Program-made: the position numbers and the translations under genes
Shown here: positions 1 through 5,844 of the stretch, one piece after another
How positions within the stretch are numbered: position 1 is the stretch's first letter
How the letters are laid out: the number at the start of each line of letters is the position of its first letter
Notes under the pieces: model-generated
Database searches by the model: none
Told to the model about the DNA's origin: nothing
Seen by the model: only the letters and a program-made list of their open reading frames with translations
From: Acidobacteriota bacterium
Lineage (GTDB): Bacteria > Acidobacteriota > UBA6911 > RPQK01 > JADFOI01
DNA: 5,918 bases
NCBI GenBank assembly: GCA_022545645.1
Contig: JACZQQ010000173.1
Span: 1 to 5,918 of the forward strand
Reading direction: 5' to 3'

Positions 1-10
1 CTTCCGATCT
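1..10. other. Probable sequencing-adapter remnant at contig end
   Basis: The window opens with CTTCCGATCT, which is the 3' end of the common Illumina TruSeq adapter (reverse complement AGATCGGAAG). It lies at the extreme edge and interrupts the first codons of a gene read on the minus strand, as expected for untrimmed adapter at a contig end. A chance 10-base match at the edge is possible but unlikely. Codons read through these bases should not be trusted. Confidence 0.8.
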
Positions 11-20
11 TCTCATTCAT
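11..20 (-). CDS. Start of a downstream gene (5' fragment), product unknown
   Basis: An ATG on the minus strand at 20-18 is followed by AAT and GAG (M-N-E) before the sequence runs into probable adapter. The start is supported by a strong GGAGGAGG Shine-Dalgarno five bases upstream. The ten genuine bases ATGAATGAGA differ at one position from the first ten bases of the amidohydrolase genes starting at 1959 and 5809 (ATGAATAAGA). Position, orientation and spacing therefore make another member of the array plausible. Three codons cannot establish a family, so this is called only as the beginning of a gene. Confidence 0.55.
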
Positions 21-25
21 CGTGT

Positions 26-33
26 CCTCCTCC
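26..33 (-). promoter_or_regulatory. Shine-Dalgarno site of the truncated left-edge gene
   Basis: The minus strand reads GGAGGAGG, complementary to the 3' end of 16S rRNA, with a five-base spacer to the ATG at 20. This site is the main reason for believing that a gene begins at the left edge. Confidence 0.7.
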
Positions 34-45
34 ATGTCATTCATG

Positions 46-60
46 CCGGTTATCCACCGG
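46..60. repeat. Small inverted repeat in the 124-base spacer
   Basis: CCGGT and ACCGG flank a five-base loop (TATCC), giving a short perfect stem between the heptamer tract and the Shine-Dalgarno of the left-edge gene. No T-run follows on either strand, so it does not look like an intrinsic terminator. It could be a weak operator-like or mRNA-leader hairpin, or chance. Confidence 0.3.
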
Positions 61-163
61 TCTGTCGTCCGTTGTCTGTCGTCCGTTGTCTGTTGTCTGT
101 TGTCTGTTGTCAGCTGTCAGCTGTCAGCTGTCAGTTGTCAGCTGTCAGTTGTCAGCTGTCAGC
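61..163. repeat. Heptamer tandem repeat tract, about 14.7 units
   Basis: An uninterrupted period-7 array. On the plus strand it starts with TCTGTCG/TCCGTTG alternations (61-88), passes through three TCTGTTG units (89-109), and ends in TCAGCTG/TCAGTTG units (110-163). No unit is out of phase. The sub-blocks look like successive local amplifications of drifting units. The tract enters the 3' end of the amidohydrolase gene at 145 and supplies its stop codon and last residues. Five CAGCTG units are self-complementary, so the transcript or single-stranded DNA could fold. Heptamer short tandem repeats are known from cyanobacterial intergenic regions; identity with those is not claimed. Confidence 0.95.
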
Positions 164-1959
164 GCCCCATACGCCACTTCTCCTGCAATCACAGTGGCCA
201 AAATCTTAATTTCAGACAGGTCTTCATCCGCCACGTCGCGGTCCAGGGGATTCTTGTCCAGAACCACCAGATCCGCCAGCTTGCCTGGCTCCAGCGAACC
301 CAGCTCTTCGTTGCGCAGGACATAATCGGCGCCCCAGCGGGTCATCATGAGCAGGGCAGTAGCCCGGTCGATTGCCTCCCGGGGGCCGAATACCCGACCA
401 TCACTAATCTTTCTCGTCACCAGTATTTCCAGGCTGAACATGGGCTCCCTTTGCGGATCGGTATGAGTGTCGGCTCCATAAGTGACTTTGGCGCCGGCAT
501 CGATCAAGCTTTTAATGGGGAGCATCCAGCGATGGGCGTATTCTTCGCCATACACGCGACTCACACCGGCAGCATAACGGTCGTAAAACATAGGGGGCTG
601 TAAGCTCCAGGTGACTCCCAGTTGGGCAGATCGCTCGACGACCTCCGGGGGAACCATCATACCGTGATCCATCCCAAAGCTCTGACCCAGGATCGAGTCC
701 TCCTGGTTGGCTTGATCAAAGGCATCGAGCAGCATCAAAAACCCTTTGTCTCCGAAGGTGTGCGTACCCGCGATTCTATACCCATATCGGTTGGAAACGA
801 TGATGGCATCGGCACCCGGTTCATCCGGCATGTCCCAATTGCAGAATCCCTCTGGATAGATGTCAGCTCGTAACATCACACGTTTTGGCAGTGACGAGCA
901 GACGGCTCCGGAATTGGTGTCGCTTGGCCCATTTCCATCGGGTATGCCCACCGAGATCCCGATCAGCCACATCCACGGAGTTCCATGCCCTTCCAAATTC
1001 CCGAAGCGCTTCAGATCGGCTTCCAGAAACGGATTCCCTCGTCCGATCTCGTGCGAGTAGGGTAATCTGAGAGGCAGTTCGCCCGCTCGATCCAGTAACC
1101 CGTAGGCAGTAACTTCATTTCCCCTGAGACGTGTGGACAAAGTGGTGACCCCGATGGCCACCCATTCCTCCAACTCCCTTTTTAAAAAAGGCGCCAGAAC
1201 TTCGGGGGCTACCCGAGGGACCACCTCCTGGTCAATCACCGTACCACCTGATCCACGGAATTGACCATTGGGAACTCCCTGCTCATCCCGGACAATCCCG
1301 GGAAGCCGGTCGCCATAGATGTCCAGGACAATGTCCAGCATCTTGGTGTTGGCGATTCCCCGCGTGGCGTTTCCAATCATGATATAGAGGGGGTTATTAG
1401 GCGCCGCTTTGTCCAGGTCGTATCGAGTGAGTTCACGCAAGGTTGGGTTGGACCGACTGACGGTGTAAATCCATTCCTGGGGAGATGCGTTGTCCGCCAC
1501 TCTCTTGAAATCGGATACGGCCGTCTCTACGGAGTCCCACCTGACGGTCGCATAGCGGACATTCCTCTCTCGCAAAGACTGAATATAGGCTGGAGTCCAC
1601 TCTTGGGCGTAGTGCCTTAACGCATACCGATTGGGATGGGAGTGGGTATCTATAACTCCAGGGATCACTGCCTTTCCCCCCAGGTCCACTCTAACCGTGT
1701 CTGCTCCCGCCATCCTGAGGATCCGATCGCTGTCACCGACCGCCAGAACCCGACCATCCTGGAGGGCGATGGCCTCGGTCACGTTGATGGGAGGCTGGTC
1801 GCGATCCATGGTCAGCACCCGGCCGTTGTACAAAACCATATCGGCGTAACGAAGCACTTCGGGAGGCAAATCCTGAGCCTGAGAGATCCACAAGGGTCCA
1901 AACGTCAGCACAAGACTCATCACACACAGCGTCATGACAGTTCGTGATTTCTTATTCAT
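145..1959 (-). CDS. Exported amidohydrolase, Amidohydro_3/YtcJ-like (paralogue 1)
   Basis: A 604-residue metal-dependent hydrolase of the amidohydrolase superfamily, expected to cleave an amide or related C-N bond outside the cytoplasm; the substrate is unknown. Residues 1-28 form a signal peptide (K3, K4, R6, a hydrophobic core, then SQA before QDLPP). The composite beta-sandwich/TIM-barrel start is MVLYNGRVLTMD (41-52). Metal ligands seen are H106 and H108 (DTHSHP), H400 (THTFGD), H432 (DHG) and D497 (YGADTH). The C-terminal GSLEPGKLADLVVLD (554-568) is the family's returning sandwich strand. V337 stands where YtcJ proteins usually have a lysine before DG. The only mature cysteines are C354 and C373. 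An in-frame ATG at 1989 exists, but the start at 1959 has a GGAGGAG nine bases upstream and begins the signal peptide directly. The final TADN and the TGA are encoded by heptamer repeat. Confidence 0.93.
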   Translation of the reverse strand: MNKKSRTVMTLCVMSLVLTFGPLWISQAQDLPPEVLRYADMVLYNGRVLTMDRDQPPINVTEAIALQDGRVLAVGDSDRILRMAGADTVRVDLGGKAVIPGVIDTHSHPNRYALRHYAQEWTPAYIQSLRERNVRYATVRWDSVETAVSDFKRVADNASPQEWIYTVSRSNPTLRELTRYDLDKAAPNNPLYIMIGNATRGIANTKMLDIVLDIYGDRLPGIVRDEQGVPNGQFRGSGGTVIDQEVVPRVAPEVLAPFLKRELEEWVAIGVTTLSTRLRGNEVTAYGLLDRAGELPLRLPYSHEIGRGNPFLEADLKRFGNLEGHGTPWMWLIGISVGIPDGNGPSDTNSGAVCSSLPKRVMLRADIYPEGFCNWDMPDEPGADAIIVSNRYGYRIAGTHTFGDKGFLMLLDAFDQANQEDSILGQSFGMDHGMMVPPEVVERSAQLGVTWSLQPPMFYDRYAAGVSRVYGEEYAHRWMLPIKSLIDAGAKVTYGADTHTDPQREPMFSLEILVTRKISDGRVFGPREAIDRATALLMMTRWGADYVLRNEELGSLEPGKLADLVVLDKNPLDRDVADEDLSEIKILATVIAGEVAYGALTADN

Positions 1960-1968
1960 GGAATCATT

Positions 1969-1975
1969 CTCCTCC
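1969..1975 (-). promoter_or_regulatory. Shine-Dalgarno deciding the start at 1959
   Basis: The minus strand reads GGAGGAG, nine bases before ATG 1959. The alternative in-frame ATG at 1989 lies upstream of this site, would add ten polar residues (MTPTREENDS) in front of the signal peptide, and has no comparable site. The same arrangement recurs before the gene starting at 5809. Confidence 0.85.
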
Positions 1976-1994
1976 CGTGTAGGGGTCACTCTTG

Positions 1995-2021
1995 TCAGTT
2001 GTCAGCTGTCAGCTGTCAGTT
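1995..2021. repeat. Heptamer tract in the 56-base spacer, about 3.7 units
   Basis: TCAGTTG (1995-2001), TCAGCTG (2002-2008), TCAGCTG (2009-2015) and a partial TCAGT run into the 3' end of the gene at 2016. The stop codon of that gene is the complement of the TCA at 2016-2018. The unit is the same as in the tract at 110-163. Confidence 0.9.
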
Positions 2022-3854
2022 CAGTGACCCGTAGACCACCTTTCCTCCAATGATGGTGGCCAAAACCTTAATCTCAGACAGGTCCTCATCCGGGATATCG
2101 CGGTCCAATGGGTTGCTGTCCAGGAGGACCAGATCGGCCAGCTTGCCCACCTCCAGCGAACCCAGTTCCTCCTCGCGCAAGACATAATCGGCACCCCAGC
2201 GGGTGAGCATGAGCAGGCCGCTGGCACGGTCGATCCTCTCCCGGGGGCCAAATACCCTTCCATCACGGCCCTTGCGAGTGACCAGAACTTCCAGGCCAAA
2301 CATAGGATGTCTTTGCGGATCGTTGTGAGTGTCGGCTCCATAGGTCACTCTCATACCCGCATCGATCATGCTCTTAACGGGGTTGAGCCATCGATGAGCG
2401 ATTTCTTCTCCAAACACTCGGCTGATACTGCCGCCGGAACCCCCGTAAAGCCCCAGGGGTTGTATGCTCCAGGTGACGTCCAGTTGAGCGGCTTGCTCAA
2501 GGACCTCCGGGCTGACCAGGGTGCCATGATCCAGCGCAAAGCGCCGGCCCTGGATCGAGACCTCCTGGTTGGCTTGGTTAAAGGCGTCCAGCATCATCAA
2601 ATACCCCGTGTCTCCGAAGGTATGCACCCCTGCGATCCGGTACCCGTATCGATTGGCAACCACTATGGCATCGGCACCCGGATCATCCGGTAGATCCCAA
2701 AAACACAACCCTTCTGGATAGGAGAAGTCGTTGGGCAAACGCTCTCGTTTGGGCACTGACGTACAGGTACTTCCGGACCACATGTTGGTAGCCGAATTGA
2801 GTCTTGGCGGCCCACTTCCATCCGGTATCCCCACAGTGATCCCGATCAACCACATCCCGTCCGTTCCATGCCCCTGCAGATTACCGAAGCGCTTGAGATC
2901 CCTTTCCAGGAAAGGATTGCCCCGACCAATTTCGGAGGAATAGGCTAATCGCAGCGGCAGCTCGCCCTCTCGATCCAGATGAGCGTAAGCACTGACTTCA
3001 AATCCACTCAGACGCGTGGACAAAGTGGTGATTCCTAGGGCCACCCATTCCTCCAACTCCTTTTTAAAAATAGGTGCCAGAATGTTCGGCGGCATCTTGG
3101 GGATGAGCTCCTGGTCAATCACCGTGGCCCCGGCTCCAAAGAGCAAACCCGTCGGGAGTCCCTGCTCATCCTTTAACACCCCAGGCAGTCGGTCCCCGTA
3201 GGTTGCCTGGATAATGTCCAGCATCTGGCTGTTGGCCAGTCCCCGCATGGCATTTCCGATCATGACATAGACAGGGTTATTGGGCACCACTTGGTCCAGG
3301 TCCTCTCTTTTGAGTTCTTCAAGTACGGTTGTGTTCAACATGCTGGTGGTGTAAAGCCACTCACCGGGAGGCACGCTTTCCGCCACCTTCTTGAAATCAT
3401 CCAGCGCGTTCTCTTTCGTATCCCATCTGATGGTAACCAGGCGGACATGGTTATCCCGCAAATATTTCAAGTAGGCCGGCGCCACTTCTCGGCTATAGTG
3501 GCGCAGGGCGTAAGTATTGGGATGGGAATGGGTGTCCACAACGCCGGGGATGATCGTCTTTCCATCCAGGTCCACCTTCACCGTGTCAGGCCCAGCCATC
3601 TTGAGGATCCGATCATCGTCCCCGACGGCCAGAACCCGACCATCCCGAAGGGCGATGGCCTGGGCCACGTTGATGGGAGGCTGGTCGCGATCCATGGTCA
3701 GCACCCGGCCGTTGTATAAGACCATATGGGCGTAACGCAGCACTTCCGGGGGCAGATCCTGAGCCTGAGAAAGCGATAGGAAAGGCCCGAAGATCAGTAG
3801 GCCTGTCGTGCAGAATGTGAAAGCCGCTAAAGAAATTCTTCTTCTGTCAGTCAT
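2016..3854 (-). CDS. Exported amidohydrolase, Amidohydro_3/YtcJ-like (paralogue 2)
   Basis: A 612-residue paralogue with the same domain plan. Metal ligands seen are H109 and H111 (DTHSHP), H411 (VHTFGD), H443 (DHG) and D508 (YGADTH). The closing strand is GSLEVGKLADLVLLD. V341 replaces the usual strand-4 lysine. Mature cysteines are C364 and C384 only. The signal peptide (about 1-31, ending SQA before QDLPP) has a different n-region from its neighbours (MTDRRRISLAAF); its three arginines give only a partial Tat-like motif, so Sec export is the default. It is the most divergent copy in the region after the conserved QP (465-480, LGLYGGSGGSISRV), where the other two have a PxFYxRYxxGVSR pattern. 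The loop before C364 contains NMWSGST, absent elsewhere. A 125-base spacer separates it from gene 3, so it may have its own promoter, but none is convincing. The substrate is unknown. Confidence 0.93.
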   Translation of the reverse strand: MTDRRRISLAAFTFCTTGLLIFGPFLSLSQAQDLPPEVLRYAHMVLYNGRVLTMDRDQPPINVAQAIALRDGRVLAVGDDDRILKMAGPDTVKVDLDGKTIIPGVVDTHSHPNTYALRHYSREVAPAYLKYLRDNHVRLVTIRWDTKENALDDFKKVAESVPPGEWLYTTSMLNTTVLEELKREDLDQVVPNNPVYVMIGNAMRGLANSQMLDIIQATYGDRLPGVLKDEQGLPTGLLFGAGATVIDQELIPKMPPNILAPIFKKELEEWVALGITTLSTRLSGFEVSAYAHLDREGELPLRLAYSSEIGRGNPFLERDLKRFGNLQGHGTDGMWLIGITVGIPDGSGPPRLNSATNMWSGSTCTSVPKRERLPNDFSYPEGLCFWDLPDDPGADAIVVANRYGYRIAGVHTFGDTGYLMMLDAFNQANQEVSIQGRRFALDHGTLVSPEVLEQAAQLDVTWSIQPLGLYGGSGGSISRVFGEEIAHRWLNPVKSMIDAGMRVTYGADTHNDPQRHPMFGLEVLVTRKGRDGRVFGPRERIDRASGLLMLTRWGADYVLREEELGSLEVGKLADLVLLDSNPLDRDIPDEDLSEIKVLATIIGGKVVYGSLN

Positions 3855-3861
3855 GGGATCA

Positions 3862-3867
3862 TCCTCT
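3862..3867 (-). promoter_or_regulatory. Shine-Dalgarno of paralogue 2
   Basis: The minus strand reads AGAGGA, seven bases before ATG 3854. It is weaker than the GGAGGAG sites of paralogues 1 and 3, but the following bases (ATGATCCCATGA) align with the ATGATTCCATGA of those genes. The immediate translation-initiation region is therefore shared even though sequence further upstream is not. Confidence 0.6.
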
Positions 3868-3872
3868 ACATA

Positions 3873-3886
3873 CCAAGCTCCAAGCT
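3873..3886. repeat. Two tandem CCAAGCT heptamers
   Basis: CCAAGCT occurs twice back to back. The period is again seven, but the unit is unrelated to TCAGYTG. The second copy extends into the 8-base palindrome CAAGCTTG (3881-3888). Confidence 0.6.
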
Positions 3887-3913
3887 TGAATAATCTTTTC
3901 TTCTCCCTCTTGG

Positions 3914-3979
3914 TCTGCAGTCTAAGGTCTGCGCTCAGTCCTCAGCACTCAGTCCTCTCTTCTGATCTGCTGTCAGCTG
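3914..3979. repeat. Degenerate heptamer tract in the 125-base spacer
   Basis: Seven successive units begin with TC: TCTGCAG, TCTAAGG, TCTGCGC, TCAGTCC, TCAGCAC, TCAGTCC and TCTCTTC (3914-3962). After a three-base slip (TGA) come TCTGCTG (3966-3972) and TCAGCTG (3973-3979). The next TCA, in phase, is the complement of the stop codon of the gene at 3980. The tract looks like an older or independently grown version of the spacer repeats, with TC(A/T)G retained and the last three bases drifting. Confidence 0.75.
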
Positions 3980-3992
3980 TCACTCGAGTGAC
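3979..3992. repeat. 14-base perfect palindrome over the stop of paralogue 3
   Basis: GTCACTCGAGTGAC reads the same on both strands and contains the last codons and TGA of the gene at 3980. As RNA it could form a five-pair stem with a UCGA loop at the stop codon. There is no following U-run, so it is not called a terminator. The other visible gene ends lack it. Confidence 0.6.
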
Positions 3993-5809
3993 CCGTAGGC
4001 CAGCTCTCCTCCGATGATGGTAGCCACCACTTTAATCTCGGAAAGATCTTCATCGGGGATGTTTGGATCTAACGGATTTTGGTCCAGCAGGACCAGATCG
4101 GCAAGCATACCTGGCTCTATGGATCCCAGCTCCTTCTCACGGATGACATATTCGGCACCCCAGCGCGTCATCATGAGAAGTCCACTGCTGCGGTCAATGG
4201 CTTCGCGGGGGCCGAATACTCGCCCGTCATAGGTTCTTCTAGTGACCAGAGTTTCCAGGTTGAAGAGGGGATGTCTCTCCGGGTCATTGTGGGTGTCGGC
4301 TCCGTAGGTAACCTTCACACCCGCGTCCATGAGACTCTTCACGGGAAGCACCCATTCATGAGCATATTCCTCACCGTATATTCGACTCACGCCCATCGAG
4401 TAGCGGCCGTAAAAAAGAGGAGGTTGCAAGCTCCAGATCACTCCCTGTTCTGCAGATTGCTTGATCACCTCGGGGCTGACCATCATGCCATGATCCAAAG
4501 CGTTGCCTTGAATCGCGCTCTCCTGACCCGCCTGCTCATAAGCATCCAGCATCATCAGGAATGCCTTGTCTCCGAAGGTATGGACACCCGTGACCCGGTA
4601 CCCATATCGATTGGCCACGACAACAGAGTCCGCACCCGGAGTACCCGGGAGTTCCCAAAAGCAGACTCCCTCGGGGAAGTAGTCATTGGGTAAGATCTCA
4701 CGCTTGGGAACGGAGACACAGGAACTTTCTCCCGAGGCGGGCGAAGCCAATCCATCGCGACCGTAACCGGGTCCATTGCCATCGGGGATGCCCACCGAGA
4801 TTCCAATCATCCACATCCGGTCGGTGCCATGGCCCTGAAGGTTGCCAAAGCGCTTGAGAAGCCTTTCCAGGTAGGGATTGTTCCGCCCCATCTCATGGGA
4901 ATAAGCGAGGCGCAGGGGCAGCTCGTTTCGTCCATCCAGTTGGGCGTAGGCGGAGATTTCATTTCCCATCAAACGAGTGGACAGGGTGGTAACACCGATC
5001 GCGACCCATTCCTCCAGTTCCTTTTTGAAGAAGGGAGCGAGAACTTCCGGTGGTGTCTGGGGAATAAGCTCCTGATCGATCGTTGTGCCGCCCGCTCCAA
5101 AGATTTGGCCCGTGGGAATCCCCTGCTCGTCCCTGGAGATTCCGGGTAGCGTACCCCCATAGGTCTCCTCGATGATCTCCAGCATCTTGGAGTTGGCGAC
5201 GCCCCACATGGCATTTCCAATACGGATGTAGAGTGGGTTGTCCGGCACCACCTCATCCAGATTGTAGCGGTTGAGTTCCTCCCGAACGACCGGGTTGGAG
5301 CGACTGCTCGTATAGATCATCTCTCCAGGCGAGAGACTCTTGGCCACCAGGGCAAAGTCGGCTAATGCGGTCTCCTTACTCTCCCACCGCACCCTGGCGA
5401 ATCGGACGTTGTTCTCTTCGAAAGCCTTCAATAAGGCGGGGTCATACTCATCCGCATAATGCCTCAAGGCATAGCTGTTGGGATGAGAGTGGGTGTCTAT
5501 AACACCGGGGATGACGGTCCTCCCCCTTAGGTTCACCCGGGTCGTGTTAGGTCCGGCCATCCTCAAGATCGGATCATCCTCTCCTACCGCCAGAATTCGA
5601 CCCTCCCGCACTGCTACAGCCTGTACCACGTTGATGGGAGGCTGCTCACGATCCATGGTCAGCACCTGACCGTTGTACAACACCATATCGGCGTAGCTCA
5701 CAATTTCGGGGGGCAGTTCCTGGGCCTGGGAAAAGGACAGGAAGGGCCCGAAGATAAGAAGCAGACTCACCACACAAAGCGTGACAACGGTTCGTGATTT
5801 CTTATTCAT
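3980..5809 (-). CDS. Exported amidohydrolase, Amidohydro_3/YtcJ-like (paralogue 3)
   Basis: A 609-residue paralogue. The signal peptide is 1-29 (K3, K4, R6, core VVTLCVVSLLLIF, then SQA before QELPP), and its sequence is almost that of paralogue 1. Metal ligands seen are H107 and H109 (DTHSHP), H410 (VHTFGD), H440 (DHG) and D505 (YGADTH). The closing strand is GSIEPGMLADLVLLD. V339 sits at the usual lysine position. Mature cysteines are C364 and C383 only. It has the longest variable loop before the first cysteine (GYGRDGLASPASGESS). An in-frame ATG at 5839 would add ten polar residues; 5809 is preferred because a GAGGAGGAG site lies just upstream and the leader then begins properly. The gap to gene 4 is 56 bases, consistent with co-transcription. 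The reaction is inferred as hydrolysis of an amide-like bond; the substrate is unknown. Confidence 0.93.
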   Translation of the reverse strand: MNKKSRTVVTLCVVSLLLIFGPFLSFSQAQELPPEIVSYADMVLYNGQVLTMDREQPPINVVQAVAVREGRILAVGEDDPILRMAGPNTTRVNLRGRTVIPGVIDTHSHPNSYALRHYADEYDPALLKAFEENNVRFARVRWESKETALADFALVAKSLSPGEMIYTSSRSNPVVREELNRYNLDEVVPDNPLYIRIGNAMWGVANSKMLEIIEETYGGTLPGISRDEQGIPTGQIFGAGGTTIDQELIPQTPPEVLAPFFKKELEEWVAIGVTTLSTRLMGNEISAYAQLDGRNELPLRLAYSHEMGRNNPYLERLLKRFGNLQGHGTDRMWMIGISVGIPDGNGPGYGRDGLASPASGESSCVSVPKREILPNDYFPEGVCFWELPGTPGADSVVVANRYGYRVTGVHTFGDKAFLMMLDAYEQAGQESAIQGNALDHGMMVSPEVIKQSAEQGVIWSLQPPLFYGRYSMGVSRIYGEEYAHEWVLPVKSLMDAGVKVTYGADTHNDPERHPLFNLETLVTRRTYDGRVFGPREAIDRSSGLLMMTRWGAEYVIREKELGSIEPGMLADLVLLDQNPLDPNIPDEDLSEIKVVATIIGGELAYGSLE

Positions 5810-5818
5810 GGAATCATT

Positions 5819-5827
5819 CTCCTCCTC
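5819..5827 (-). promoter_or_regulatory. Shine-Dalgarno deciding the start at 5809
   Basis: The minus strand reads GAGGAGGAG, nine bases before ATG 5809. It lies inside what would be coding sequence if the ATG at 5839 were used, and it matches the arrangement in front of 1959. Confidence 0.85.
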
Positions 5828-5844
5828 TGTCGGGGACACTCTTG

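Noticed and set aside
61..163. CRISPR array
   Set aside because: The units are contiguous seven-base repeats with no unique spacers and no cas genes nearby.
22..603. Long plus-strand open frame of 193 codons starting before the heptamer tract
   Set aside because: It is antisense to paralogue 1. It is open only because the plus strand of the repeat has no stops, it encodes low-complexity VVSCQLS runs, and it has no ribosome-binding site or recognisable domain.
1631..1849. Plus-strand 72-codon frame with a similar 72-codon counterpart at 3517-3735
   Set aside because: The resemblance is explained by conservation of the amidohydrolase genes on the opposite strand around the HxH motif. Gene 3 shows no equivalent full-length frame, and there is no initiation signal.
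1922..1926. Lipoprotein signal from the TLC cysteine in the leaders of paralogues 1 and 3
   Set aside because: The cysteine at residue 12 comes before most of the hydrophobic core and lacks a proper lipobox. The SQA cleavage site further on is a better fit.
1957..1989. Alternative in-frame start of paralogue 1 at 1989 (and of paralogue 3 at 5839)
   Set aside because: Both would translate through the strong Shine-Dalgarno and put ten polar residues before the signal peptide. The downstream ATG fits spacing and leader structure better.
3887..3900. Possible -10 promoter element on the minus strand (AGATTATTC) before paralogue 2
   Set aside because: No matching -35 sequence stands about 17 bases upstream, and the match to TATAAT is weak. 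CTGACA in the heptamers resembles a -35 box but has no -10 partner.
3979..3992. Intrinsic terminator at the end of paralogue 3
   Set aside because: The palindrome is short, with a five-pair stem, and no U-tract follows in the direction of transcription.
4079..4693. Plus-strand 204-codon open frame
   Set aside because: It lies fully antisense inside paralogue 3, has no Shine-Dalgarno, and shows no conserved motif. The sense frame has a complete domain architecture.
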